The position numbers were made by a program, and so were the translations under genes. A stretch of DNA of 64,000 nucleotides, taken from positions 4,011,454-4,075,453 of the forward strand of contig JAJEKV010000033.1 in the NCBI GenBank assembly GCA_021234155.1, in the 5' to 3' direction. This document shows positions 24,311 through 35,796 of the stretch, piece after piece (position 1 is the first letter of the stretch; each line of letters opens with the position of its first letter). The notes under the pieces are model-generated. The model did no database searches. It was not told where the DNA came from and was given only the letters and a program-made list of their open reading frames with translations. This DNA comes from Isoetes taiwanensis (Eukaryota; Streptophyta; Lycopodiopsida; Isoetales; Isoetaceae).

Positions 24311-25260
24311 ACAGTGCCCTTAGCAATTCTTATCTGACAATTCCTTTCACCAAATACTGAAGGAATTCGGACCTTCTTGTCTTCTTAAATGCCTTATCAA
24401 GAAGGCTTTCGGGAACAATCTCAACTAGTTAGATTTCGTGTCTCTAATACCTCCCCAGGATTGGGTGTATGCTTCCTGTGAAGCCTTACATGGAAGAATT
24501 TATGGACCTTTAAGTGAGCAGAGAGATTAAACTTGTAGGATTGAGTACCTACTCTTTCAACAGCCTTAAACGGTCCCGCCCAACTTGGAGCAAGTTTCTT
24601 GCAGTTGCCGATGCAGAGCTTGGCCTCCTTGAACTTTAATATTGACCTACATACTATTTTCCACTTGAAATTCCCTTATCATCCTATGGTTTCTGCCAAA
24701 CTCTTGTGACGGCCTCTTGCAGCCAATCTCCACTAGCATTTATATATCTGACAACAATTGTTGAGAGACTTCTACCTTCGATACAGGATTGTGCTAGGTA
24801 TCGGGCGTGAGGCATTGATAGCCATAATTGATCATAAAGGGGGGCATCTGGGATGATTCTTGGTTGGTGCTATTGTATGCAAACTCAATTAAGTAGATAT
24901 AGTCCTCCCACTTTGATGCTTATTCCATATATAGTTTCTCAACATATCTTCTAGAATCCTATTTCGTCCGTCTCGTCTGACCATCTATTTGAGGATGATA
25001 TGTTATACTCATGCAAATTTTTGTTTTGATGGTGTGAAAGAAATCCTTCCAAAAGGCGCTTATAAGATTTGGGTCTGGTATGGAGATGATCCCTCTAGGC
25101 ATCCCATGCAACCTGAAGATCTCTTTTGCAAATAGCAAGGTCGTATCAGTGGTACGACATGGCCATCCAATTAGCATGGCATGACATGGTTCGATAACTA
25201 GTCGACCACTACCATTAAGGCATCGCGGCCCCTTGCTGTTCCTGGGAGGCCCGCAAGGGG

Positions 25261-25680
25261 GAGTCACTATTAAGACCCCACAAAACTATGTGCATGGCTG
25301 GGAAGGATCCAAAATTATGGCCTGACCGTTAGTATATGTAAGAAAAAATACATTTTTCTTTTTAATTTTCTGTACATGTGAAGGGGTCGTAGTTGATATA
25401 GAAATTTAAATTGTAATATACATGAGTCATTTATGATTAGTAGGAAATTGATCTCCTTCAGATATTACATATAATTTCTCGGCTTTAAGGTTGAAAATTT
25501 TTACTTAATACTTTCAATAGGACTTTATGGTTGTTTCAAAAAACTCTATTTTTTGTAGCAAGTGTCATACAATCATGGCGTACAATGAAATAGTGTATAT
25601 AATCGGGAGGGGTTATAAATATGAGAATACTCAAACATCGTACAATAGAGTTTTTTTATCTAAATATTGACACATACAGG
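25261..25680. mobile_element. About 410-bp insertion in the F integrase
   Basis: The integrase reading is interrupted between DFITGLPRG and the block ending at 25267, then resumes. The intervening bases are AT-rich, have no ORF, and lie between short G-runs that could be a target duplication. No TIR is evident, so the type is unknown. Confidence 0.45.
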
Positions 25681-27354
25681 GGGGCTTTCTACTACCTCCT
25701 CGTACACACATATGGCATATCTTTCTTTTATTAAGAAGGTGGATCCCCTGGGAAGGCCCGTTATGAAATCCTTGATGACTTTCCATTTGGCGTTAGGCAC
25801 CTCCAAGGGTTCTAAAGCTCCTAGCATTCAGAGATATGCTCCACTTTTGTGTACTGACATAACTGGCACTCTTGGATGTATCTCGCTATTTGCTTCTTTA
25901 TGCCCTGCCAGAAGTAGCTGCTTCAAAGCTTAAATCCTACATGGCTAGCGATAGGGCTATTTTGCGTATCATGTAAGATTAGCTTTCTTACTCCATATAA
26001 CTTGTTCTTGTGATAAAAGATTGCCTTCCTTTTAAAGTGTTGAAGGTCACTCTCTTTTCTTATCTGTCCTTGCATTCTAGCAAAAACTAGCCCATATGTG
26101 CTTGAATTTCATGCTAGAAGGAATGGCTTCCACTATCTTCTTGCCGAATCCATTTGACATGGTGGAGATGGCACATTGCAATGCACTCAAGTCTCTAGTG
26201 GCTGTCGAGGTAGTGCGTCAGTAACCACATTTGATTTGTCTGGCTTATGTACTATCTCGAAGTCATATTTTTTGAGAAATTCCATTCATTGCCTCTGGCT
26301 CAAGTTGAGGATTGGTGGTGTTTTGATATGATGGAGGCTCTGGTGATCAGTATTTAATCGAAATTTTTTGCCAAACAAGTAGTGTCTCCATATGCGAAGA
26401 GCTCTTACAACTGCTAGAAGCTCCTGATCATGCGTTGAATAACGTTGTTCAACATCATTCATCTTCTTGGAGTCATAGGCCACTACTCTTCCTTCTTGCA
26501 TGAGGACTCCTCGCATTGCAATCTTGCTTGCATCCATTGCTACTAACTTTTCCTTACTTGGGTCTGGTAGGGTCAGCACTGGTGTTGTGGTCAAGGCTTC
26601 CTTGAGCTTGTCAAAATAAGTTTGAACATTTTGAATCGAATGTGCAACCCAATCCTTGACTTTCTGGTGCTTTTACTGAGGTGCAAAAGAGATAACCCAC
26701 TTAGCAAGTTCTTCACAAATTTTCTTTAGTACCTTGCAAGACCCACGAAGCTTTACTTCCGCATTCTAAAGGCAGTCTTATAGATGTCTTCCTCACTTAT
26801 TCTTATCTAACAATACCAGGAACTTAGGTCTTGGAGAAGACTTTAGCTCCTTGTAGCCGATCCATCAAGTCACCTGCCCCTTGGCAAGGCATACTTGTTC
26901 TTAATCGTCGCTCTTGTTGAGTTGATGATAGTCAATGCACATCCTCTGACTTCTATCTTGACCGAATGTATTTCAGCTCAAGCAACTCCTACAATTGCTT
27001 CTCGAGCTTTGCTCGCTAAGGAATGCTTATTATATAAGGAGCCTTACTAGTCGGCTTTGCATCTGGTGCAAGAGTGCTTTCACACTCTACGCCTCTATAG
27101 GATAGCTCTCGAATTTTATCTGAAAATATATTATGGAACTTCTTGATTAGCTTAGCAATTGGCCTAGGCAATTGTTTCAAAGTAGCATCTTCCTTCTTAC
27201 TCTTGCTGTCAGGGTCGATGGCTTCTAGCTTAAGAATGTGTGTGACGTCATCTCTTTAATGTACTTACTTAGCTTTTGGCTGACATGCATTGCATAACTA
27301 AAATGACTTCCTTAACTTTGTAAAGTGCTTGTCATTTGGACTAGGGTCAGAGCA

Positions 27355-27618
27355 TAGAGGTGGGGGACAATTTTTATGTCAGCAACACATGGTGCTAAGG
27401 GGGTTCTTTCTTGGGACATTTTCTTTGTATTTTTAAAAAATATTTTCTTTTATTTTTTTGATATTTGTTCCTGAAACGCATTAACATTATGCCTTGGAAT
27501 ACAAAATTTCAGCTTCAATGGAGTTACAAGAAAAAAGATAAAAATAAGTAAAAAATTTAGTACTGGGTGCTTAGTGGGTGCTTTACTGGCGCAAAAATGC
27601 CCCCCAGCTCCACGCTTT
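27355..27618. mobile_element. Possible small MITE in element F
   Basis: The block between the F protease region and spacer starts AGGTGGGGGACAATTTTT and ends AAAAATGCCCCCCAGCT, imperfect inverted repeats of about 15 bp. It is AT-rich inside and has no ORF. The flanking gypsy coding sequence continues on both sides. Confidence 0.4.
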
Positions 27619-28650
27619 AACCCACTAAGATAGACATTTCTTTCTTATGGAAATCCAGCATTGGCTTAACTGGCTTTAAATATTTAACTATGAGATCATA
27701 CTTACCGATATCTATAACTTTGGCGCACATGCTTAACTTTGCTCTGCTTAAGCTGATGTCAAAGTTGACTCTCTTCCTTTGATGTTGCGAACTGCTTACT
27801 CTTGCCATAACTACCGGCTAGACTTAGACTTAAGAGACTTGCTCTTAAAGATATCCATCATATAGGAGGTACAAGCTTACGGGTTAAATGTTATTTACAT
27901 AATTCCTATGGCCACAAGGCTTTGTCGACATGGACACAAAGGACGATGCAATACGTCCTTTCAAAATAAAAAGAACTACTCGTAATTGCTTCCCGATTCC
28001 ATCATGGATGTTATCATCCATAAGTCTAAATATTCAACTATCTGACCACGAGTCCTTTAAGTTGCTAAAAGCTCTTCTATGCGTTAGTCGTTGGAGTAGC
28101 AAGGCGGCATTCTCTCAAGTTGCTAGAGAATCTATTCTCTTTGGAGTTGTTGCATAACCATCCATATGCTTGCTATTTTTGTCGATCATCTTCTACTTGT
28201 GCTTTCTTCGATGTCGAGGTTGACTTTTGTCATTCGGATAATCCATGCCAATGGACTTGATGGTATAGGTGACAACCTAAGATCTTGATGTCTCATCCAC
28301 AAAGCTCGAAGATAATGTTCTCCCCACTAATGTTCTCCGTCTTATAGGTTACAAGATTTGAGGATGATCCTTCTAACTCCTGGTTCGATACTGTTGTATT
28401 GACTCTGTCAATCTCCTTCCTGTCGACTCTTCGTCCTGGCAGTTCCATATTGCTGCTATAAGATTGAGGATGATGTCGAGTGTTCGCCACTTCAAATTGT
28501 TCAAATCTCCTCCTTCTTAAGTGTTGAGTCTTTTCGCATCCATGTGTGGGGTTTATAACCTTGCAATAATCAATTATTAGTACTGCTATTTGGTCCCTCA
28601 TGGTGCCTCTTCTTGTTGCTTCTTGGCCTTCGATCTCTAAGGTCAAAGCT

Positions 28651-29140
28651 CATCATGATCTTGAGATGGTGTTGTCAAGGTTTAGCTACTTTGGAGAATT
28701 GAGGCTGACAAAACACTTTGGTTTCTACAAGGTCGTCTGCAGGATGCTTCGCGGCCCCCTGGGGGGTCTCTGCCAGGAAAGGCTACCTCGGGAACCTTTT
28801 TGTGGCCCAGATCTTGGGGTCTCGACTCTCCCCTCTGAGGTGGTCGTGCAAGGTCCTGGCCTTGTTTGACTTGGGGAAGGGTACAAGATTATACATGGAG
28901 AAACACACATGTATAGACATATAGATAGTGCGGATTGTATAATATGGCCGGCAAGTATGAGCATAGCTATGTGGCTATGTCAAACAATCACATATGTCTC
29001 TAGACTTAAGGTTGGCTCACACATGTTACTATATCACATAATAACAATGTAGTGGTTGTGAATGTTGGTAGAAGTTGAGTGGTATCAAATACTACATTAG
29101 TCATAATAGCAAGGCTGTCATCCGTGACATTGTGACGTTC
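28651..29140. other. No clear gene; likely LTR/leader of element F
   Basis: Follows the F gag in the position expected for its leader and 5' LTR. No second LTR copy exists to align with. ORFs here are short and unrelated to known families. Confidence 0.35.
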
Positions 29141-30035
29141 CCTACAAAATATATGACGCTCGGCTGTACACTCCATAGGAAATCCCCCATCCAGTCCTTC
29201 GACCGCACAGGCCCTCCGTCTATCCCGCACTCCAGGGTATCCCTAGTGCGGGAAGGGGACACGAAGGTGTCTTGCGCGCCCTTCCCCTATGGGCTCATAT
29301 CACAGCGGAAGCATAAACAATGTCAGAACTAGCAATAACAATACATCACACTACCTCGAAGGGTAGCGCATCCACATATCCATAGCTACAACAGAGATAA
29401 ACATATGCTATAAAACATGAGAGCCCCTACCCAAAGCTCAGACTCTTGGGGAGGTAGACTGACGGCTAGGCCTCAAGATAGAGCAGACCGAGTCATAACA
29501 ATGGCGGGGCTGGCTATAGACAATGGCTAGGGTTGACCACTCCATCTGCCCCTCCTGTGCATACTTTGCAGATGGGCTAGATCGGGCTCTGGCATGACTC
29601 TAGCCTTCCGGATATGCAATCCCATGGTATCACCCATCGGGACTACTCCAGGTTGCATCTCCCTGGTCCGTTGAGGCAGGAAGGGTTTCATCTCCCCTTC
29701 CTAGGGCCTAGAGGTCCCACGGGCGGCTAGAGAATCGTAGCGACACACGATTCATCCCCGGCTTAACCCCCCAAAACAAGAGCCAGGCCAACTCCTGCAA
29801 CTCTTGAGAGGCAGGGCAACACCTTTGCCCCAGGAGGTGTCGGACCCATGCCCGGCCCACACGAAGTGACCGGCCATCAGCCTAGCACGCTATGGGATCC
29901 CCAGTAGCCACGCTCAGCGGGGACCCTCCCGCCGTATCTCCTCTCGCCCCGTTGTGTGGTGCTGAGTCACGTCATAGCCCCCTTAGCCCGGTGGGTTCCT
30001 ATGCATAGGCCGCAATAATAATAGGAACTAAAGGG
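29140..30035 (-). mobile_element. Repeat B, second copy, left part (host of element A)
   Basis: Aligns with the B copy at 12240-14130 from about 29325 onward, without the 1.2-kb insertion. It ends in TAGGAACTAAAGGGTC exactly where element A begins, and the B sequence resumes at 39508. Element A has therefore inserted into this B copy. GC content is higher than in the 12-kb copy, consistent with less decay. Confidence 0.7.
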
Positions 30036-31484
30036 TCATTTGGAGGTGTAAAGGTATTTTTTATGGCTGGATTTGACAAAATACAGTCAAAACTGTGCAA
30101 ACCCGAGAGCAATTTTTTTGAATTTGAGCTATACGTGGTATTTTTGGATGATTTCAACTCCCTGGGCTTACACAAGTCCTAAGAATAGCTGGCAAGTGGG
30201 CTAGAGGAATTGGGAAACACACGAAAATTTTCTATAAGATATTTTGTGGCAAGAATTGTTAAGAGAAAATATCAGAGATGGATTTGACAACTTGGCAATC
30301 AATTTGAATTGATATGAAGGTAAATATATCATGATAACAGAATATAAGGATGCTTCATAGCTTTAATCACAGGCAAATAATCATCACAAGTCAATAAATA
30401 ATTTTCGAAAGTAATGTCAACTAGATCTTGTAGATCCAATTGAGGAGAGCTCAAGAACTTCAAGGATCGTCCAGATCTTGCTCAGCAATGATCAATGTAG
30501 GATCTGAATACTTCTAGGACTTCGAAAAACTTCTGTTGTTGTTCCCCTGGTATATAAGTTTGAATTTAATGATTCCGGCATCTTAGGGCTTAGATTTAGG
30601 CTTAATATGATGCTTAAGAGCAGGGATCCAGGTTTAGGTAGGTCTTATGGTTTAAAAACTCGGTTCCGGCGTGATTCGAGCTTGTTTCTAGTTTTAGGTT
30701 TACAACAGCTGTATTTTCTGAAGATCTGCGCGATACAGTCACCGTATTTCTTGAAGTATAAACCAGGAATATTCCGTATTTTGTGTTTTTGAAGAGTTAA
30801 ACCATGGTTTTAAGGGGTTACCCATGAAAAACATTGAAGGAGTGAGCCATTTGAGCAAAGGCAACCCTAATATTTGGGGGAATATACCAGATTTTGAGCA
30901 TTATGAAGGGGAATATTCCACATAACATGGCTTTTTATGGCACAATGGTAAATAGGTATGAGGGAATTTGCAAGAACATGGCATAGGAGTAAAAGGGCAA
31001 AAGCTATGGGGGCAATGGTGGGAATAAATTATGGGAGAATAAGGATGTATTGGGAAAGAAAAATTAGGCAAGACATGATAGGGTATGCAAGAGTGAACAA
31101 AAGAGAATATAAGTATGGGGAAAAATGGCTAGGAAATTTCAAGGGGTAAGAATAGAAATGGATAAGAATGGCTAGGGAATGGAATCAAGTACCATGGGGT
31201 CTTCCAAACTTTTAACTTCCAATCTTCAAAAAATGCCTTCCAAACTTCTTAACCCAGAATCTTCTAGAGCGTATTCTTGACTAAGCATTTTGACCTTAAA
31301 TAAAGTACCTCATGTGAGTTTTGAACCTTGAGCACTTGTTGACTTGAAGAATGAACACCCTTTGACCTCCATATCAATGTTGAATGCCAAGAATCTTCCA
31401 AACTTTGACCTAGTATTCCAAGATAAGTTGACCTAGTTTTGAATGCATAGATCACAATTAGCATGTTGCCCTTTGGGGGCAACA
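30036..31484 (-). repeat. 3' LTR of element A
   Basis: About 1449 bp, matching 38056-39507 and 59686-61135 over its whole length. It ends with the hairpin GTTGCCC-TTTGG-GGGCAAC and CA. The left end is likely truncated, since no TG start or target duplication is seen. Confidence 0.85.
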
Positions 31485-32590
31485 TCTCGCCAAAACAAGA
31501 AAAAGGCTGGTCCCCTCAGCCATATGATATCAAAAATGAATAACTAGAGGGGTCTTCAACTTTGTACCAAGGTGTCTAAGTGGGAACATGATAAAATAAG
31601 AGTGTGAGATGCAAATGTTGATGAAATGAGTGAGAATGCGATGATGAAATGATGTGAATGGAATATGATGAGTGAGAAAAGGCAGAAATGAGTGTGAATA
31701 TGATAGGATGATGGTGCAATGGAGATGAAGTAATTGTGCAATTGCTTGGGATCTCGCCAAAACAAGAAAATGCATGTCTTCTGCTTGATCTTCAAAAAGT
31801 TGCAACTCTGCTATGATGGTAGAGATGAATTGCAGAGTGCTTTTCTTCTCTTGGGAATGAAAGCAAGAATAAAGAGTCTAAATAGAAGGCAGGACTACTT
31901 ATGACAGATGAAAAAGAATGGAGGAAGAGTGCACCTGTCATGGAAACACACAAACCAATTAGTCTCAAATCCTTGCAACTCTGCTATGATGGTAAAGGTG
32001 ACTTTGCAGAGTGCTGTAAGGTATGAAAAAGAGAATAGGAGGATGAATGGATGGTAGGAATATTCTAAGACAGATGAGAAAATGGAAGAAGGATGCTCCT
32101 GCATATGACACTTGGTAATCATTAGATTATCAATCCTGTTCTTGAGATCATGTATACTCTTATCTGGTCAGATCACCCTAAAACATGAAACCAATTCTAT
32201 TAGAGTAATGTGCTCAAAGTCAAGCTAATCTAAAAAAGTCAAACTGATTTAACTACACTAAACCTACTATAAATCTCTAAGCTTTTAATGTAAAAAGAGG
32301 GACAAGCAAGCATGCTGGTCCCAATACCTTTTCAGGTGCAAGATATTGATAGGATTTGGCAGTGGCATTCCTGAAGCAACCTCTTGTAACCAATAAGAAT
32401 TAGTACCTGCCTACAAAGGATCCTTCCCAAATATTATCAAATTTGCCAGCTGAGTCTTCCTTTGACTTGTTCCATTTGATAACAAGCTCTCCTTTCTTAA
32501 AGGTGCCTTGTATTTTGTGTGCAGCCTTGAATGCGGCCGGATCTTTAGCCTTTTTCAAAGAAGTTAGTGTTCTCGGCTTCCATTCTCAGA
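31485..32590 (-). other. 3' non-coding region of element A with internal repeats
   Basis: Between integrase and the 3' LTR. A motif containing TCTCGCCAAAACAAGAAAA occurs at about 31487 and 31752. A roughly 175-bp unit (CAACTCTGCTATGATGGTA...TTGCAGAGTGCT) occurs twice in tandem at about 31800-31971 and 31972-32130. No ORF with recognisable function, and so no evidence for an env-like gene. Confidence 0.6.
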
Positions 32591-32591
32591 C

Positions 32592-33430
32592 TCATCCAAA
32601 TGTAACAGTATGTCCAATCTTTCCCTGTAAGGCATGTTCAAAAGGTAAGCACAATTTGTGAGCTAATCTCAAGGAAGGTAATTCAAGTTCTACTGGTAGA
32701 ACTGCTTCTATGCCATAAACCAAATTGAAAGGTGTATGGTTTGTAGCTGTTTTGATAGTGACTCTATAAGCCCAAAGTGCATCCACTATTTTGATATGCC
32801 AATCCTTTTGTTAATCTCCACCGCCTTCTTAAGATATTTTTCAACACTTTGTTAGTAGCTTCACTTTGTCCATTACCCCGAGGATAATATGAAGAACTTT
32901 TGGTGTGCTTGACCTTCAAAATGCTCAACAAATTAGCAATGACTTCATTAACAAAGGGGTACCTCTATCGAATGCATCCGGAAAGGAATACCAAATCTGA
33001 GCAAACAAATTCATGTAAAAACCTTGCAGCTTGAGGGCATTAGCTTGCCTCAAAGGTATAGCCTCCGCCCACTTAGTAAAATAATCTGTAGCCACAATAA
33101 TATGCTGATGTTGACCTGCTGAAGAAGGATTAATGGGACCAATATAATCTAGTCCCCGTTGATTTGAAAGGGTCCTGGAGATATGATAGGATTCAAGGCA
33201 GCTGGCAATAAAATTCTTTTACTAAAAATTTGACATTGATGGCAAGTTTTTATAACCTCATAACAATCTCTAAAAATAGTAGGCTAATAATATCCGACAC
33301 GAGAATCTTTTTTTGTGGTGTCCCCAAAAAATGTCCTCCACATACCTTTATGCATCTCCCTAATAATCAAGGCATTCTTCTTCACTTACACACCTCAGCA
33401 AGATTCCATCCTTGTTAACTTTGCACAAGA
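32592..33430 (-). pseudogene. Integrase of element A, decayed
   Basis: Downstream of the RNase H. Readable pieces are DYIGPINPSSAGQ-like and VATDYFTKWAEAIPLRQA (about 33150-33050), and the C-terminal integrase block DALWAYRVTIKTATNHTPF at 32786-32592. These are conserved gypsy integrase motifs. Frame changes between them prevent a full product. In the duplicated copy the zinc-binding HHCC start is intact at 54893-55000. Confidence 0.75.
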
Positions 33431-33439
33431 CATTGTCTA

Positions 33440-34126
33440 TCAGCTTGAATTGTCTGCACTTGTCCTTAAGTCTTCTTCTCTGACTTGGAGTGAGGTTTGG
33501 AGAGATGATCCCATGTTGTAAAAAATCTCTAATAGGTTGTCGCCACCCTCCTTTGGCTTGATCTTCCGAGTTACTTCTAAGTGTGCTCTTGCAAGTGAAG
33601 TGTCGAGAGTATTCAATTCATCTTCACGATCAAAAAATATATAAGGCAAGTAGAGGTTAGGATTTCGTGTCAAGTGCAACTCTTTTACAGAAATATCATA
33701 ACTTTGTAACTTACAAGCCCATCTCTGGATCTTTGGTTTATTAGTTGCCTTACCAAATAGCAAGCCCATTGGGTTTTGCTTCATATGAACTTGAACTTGG
33801 CTCTTCAGAAGCAAATGTCCTTGCCTATTGATAAGAAACATGAGAGCAGCATCACTTTTTTCTATTCTGGTGTATCTTTCTTCAAGAGCAGACCATTGTT
33901 TGCTTGCAAAGACTATAGTATGCTTGTCCTGCAAAATGGCTAAACCTATGGCCTTTTTGGTAACAGTGATATAAACTTCAAATGGCATGCTCAGATCTGG
34001 TTTTTTCAAAAGAGTAGCTTCACATATAGATGAAATAAGAAAGTCAAAAGCCTCTTGGCATTCTGAAGTCCATGTAATAGGTATGTGCTTGCTTTCAGAT
34101 TTAGAAAATTTACCTACCCTGGTCAA
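33440..34126 (-). CDS. Element A: post-RT RNase H domain lacking catalytic residues
   Basis: A 228-aa ORF in the usual gypsy RNase H position, following RT after one in-frame TAA. The fold-defining segments are recognisable (WTSECQEAFDFL, IGLAILQ, ASKQWSALEERYTRIEKS, RWACKLQSYD). The usual first Asp (TDAS motif) is replaced by ITVTKK, and the TDH block by HMKQNP, so the D-E-D core is gone. It parallels the catalytically dead connection ('tether') domain of retroviruses. The same residues are missing in the copy at 54893-55744. Confidence 0.75.
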   Translation of the reverse strand: MTRVGKFSKSESKHIPITWTSECQEAFDFLISSICEATLLKKPDLSMPFEVYITVTKKAIGLAILQDKHTIVFASKQWSALEERYTRIEKSDAALMFLINRQGHLLLKSQVQVHMKQNPMGLLFGKATNKPKIQRWACKLQSYDISVKELHLTRNPNLYLPYIFFDREDELNTLDTSLARAHLEVTRKIKPKEGGDNLLEIFYNMGSSLQTSLQVREEDLRTSADNSS

Positions 34127-34141
34127 CTTAGAGATGGGACT

Positions 34142-35284
34142 TTAAATATGAGCAAAATTTGGGATATACATTCTAAGAAAACTCGTCATACCAATAAAAC
34201 TCTTAACCTGCTTCAGATTCTTGGGAGGTGCTAACTTTTTGAGAGCTTCAATCTTATCCTGAGCAACTTGAATGCCCTGGCTAGATACTTCATGTCCTAG
34301 GAGCTGTCCTTTAGATGCAAAAAAGATACATTTTTTTGGATTTAGATTAACTCCTGAAGTCCTGCATAAAGAGCAAATTTTTGCAAGTAATTCCACATGG
34401 TTAGAAGAATGAGAGCCCAAGCAAAGATCATCTAAGTAGACCCTAAACTCTTCAGCAGACATGGTTTTGAAAATAACATCCATTGCTCTTTGAAAAGTGG
34501 CTGGGGCATTCATTAGGCCAAATGGCATTGTTTTCATAGCATATGTGCCCCAAGGAGTGATAAATGAAGTCTTTGGCTGATCCTCCTCCTTGATGCTGAT
34601 CTGATTAAACCCTGAAAAACCATCCAAAAATGCGTACATGTCTTTCCCTGCAACAACATATAAAATTTCCTCTAAAAAGGGTAAAGGATAACAATCTTTT
34701 ATGGTGGCTTTATTCAAGTCTCGATAATCTATACAAATTCTCAAAGCACCATTCTTTTTTTCCACTGGAACAATGCATGACACCCATTCATGATTAATAA
34801 TTTCCACAATAACACCTGCATCCAACATTTTATGCAACTCTTCCTTAATTAGATCTAAAAGTGAGGCATTGATCCTCCTTAACTTCTGGAAAACAGGCTT
34901 ACACCCTTCTTTAATTTTAATCTCAAACTGACATACCTCTTCCTTAATACCAATGAGCTCAGAATAATCCCAAGCAAACACATCACTTCTCTCTTCAAAG
35001 AATTTGGTAATTTCTTCCTTGTTTTGTGTGTCAAAGAGATCTCCCACAAACAGAGTTCTTTGCTGGCCATTTTTATTAATTATAACCTCATTGGTTGCTT
35101 CTTCTTGTGATGCATTTATAACTAATATAGGACGTAATTCCTTAGCCTCATCCTCATCAAGATCTTCCTCCGGGATAGCTCCCTCGGATAAATAAGTCAT
35201 TAAAGTATCTCTCGCACAAAGCATCGGCTTCCCAATTCTGCCCCCTTGGGATATGAGTAATTTCCCAAGAAGTAAAGTAAGCAA
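34142..35284 (-). CDS. Element A: reverse transcriptase
   Basis: A 380-aa ORF. RT motifs in order: a proline-rich-like entry (VFQKLRRINASL), EKKNGALRICIDYRDLN, DGFSGF with the first catalytic Asp, TPWGTYAMKTMPFGLMNAPATFQ, the catalytic YLDD, and NPKKC.F......LGH. The region just upstream (DVFAWDYSELIGI) is typical of plant Tat/Athila polyproteins. Upstream it is separated from the RNase H-like domain by a frameshift near 35215-35340, but in the duplicated copy (55760-57316) both are in one ORF. Confidence 0.9.
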   Translation of the reverse strand: MLTLLLGKLLISQGGRIGKPMLCARDTLMTYLSEGAIPEEDLDEDEAKELRPILVINASQEEATNEVIINKNGQQRTLFVGDLFDTQNKEEITKFFEERSDVFAWDYSELIGIKEEVCQFEIKIKEGCKPVFQKLRRINASLLDLIKEELHKMLDAGVIVEIINHEWVSCIVPVEKKNGALRICIDYRDLNKATIKDCYPLPFLEEILYVVAGKDMYAFLDGFSGFNQISIKEEDQPKTSFITPWGTYAMKTMPFGLMNAPATFQRAMDVIFKTMSAEEFRVYLDDLCLGSHSSNHVELLAKICSLCRTSGVNLNPKKCIFFASKGQLLGHEVSSQGIQVAQDKIEALKKLAPPKNLKQVKSFIGMTSFLRMYIPNFAHI

Positions 35285-35694
35285 GCATTCCCATTACCTG
35301 ATTTCTCAAGGATTCCATGTCGATTCTTGGCCCGATACTCACCACTAACCTGTTTGCAAACTAACTGAGAATCTCCATAGATGTGTATGATTGAAATATC
35401 CATATCCTTGGCTTCTTGAAGACCTGCAATCAAAGCCTTGTACTCTGCTACATTAGAAGTGATTTGGGGAAAAATCCTTCCTACCTTAGCCAAGAGTTTA
35501 TTGGAGGTATCTTTCAGTATAGCTGCAGATGAAGCTACATTCAGTTTCTTTGAAATCCCTCCATCAAACCATAAACACCCTTTTTTTCCATTTTCAGAGG
35601 GTAGTGCACACTCTCTAATCAAAGGAATCAGATCAGTTTTCTTTGTGCTAGGGGTTGCTAGACTATAAAATCCTAGGGGCTCTTCTATAAGCAT
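35200..35694 (-). CDS. Element A: extra RNase H-like domain upstream of RT
   Basis: The ORF carries WFDGG, NVAEYKALIAGL and YGDSQLVCKQ, three of the four acidic catalytic motifs of RNase H. The fourth (NWEADAL) lies just past a frameshift at about 35330. The pattern is that of the archaeal-type RNase H of Tat elements. Codons from the gag stop at 35797 to here stay in the same frame as gag-PR, separated from it only by a TAG. Position relative to RT is unusual; see findings. Confidence 0.75.
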   Translation of the reverse strand: MLIEEPLGFYSLATPSTKKTDLIPLIRECALPSENGKKGCLWFDGGISKKLNVASSAAILKDTSNKLLAKVGRIFPQITSNVAEYKALIAGLQEAKDMDISIIHIYGDSQLVCKQVSGEYRAKNRHGILEKSGNGNACLLYFLGNYSYPKGAELGSRCFVREIL

Positions 35695-35796
35695 TTCTTT
35701 AACAAAGTGTACCTCCTCCTTGAAGCCATAAGAACCATCCTGGTTGTAAATTGTAGCTACTTGAGTGCCATTTGAAATGGTGCATCTCCCTTCAGA

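Larger units (their letters stand above)
24311..28650 (-). mobile_element. Ty3/gypsy element F, decayed, with two small insertions
   Basis: Minus-strand order from right to left: gag-like sequence (about 28650-27900), protease to RT spacer (27617-27808, containing RVNFDISLSRAK and IGKYDLIV), RT scraps (RMCIDYHQLNK near 26940), RNase H (26286-26594, with VAMDASKIA and LNTDHQSL), and integrase (about 25930-24960, with DFITGLPRG and SYHPQ.DGQT-like TYHPQIDGQT). RT is mostly deleted. The same family recurs on the opposite strand at 42746-43562. Many stops and frameshifts show it is an old copy. Confidence 0.8.

Noticed and set aside
31485-32590. env-like third ORF in element A
   Set aside because: No ORF with signal peptide or transmembrane features; the region is repetitive and non-coding.
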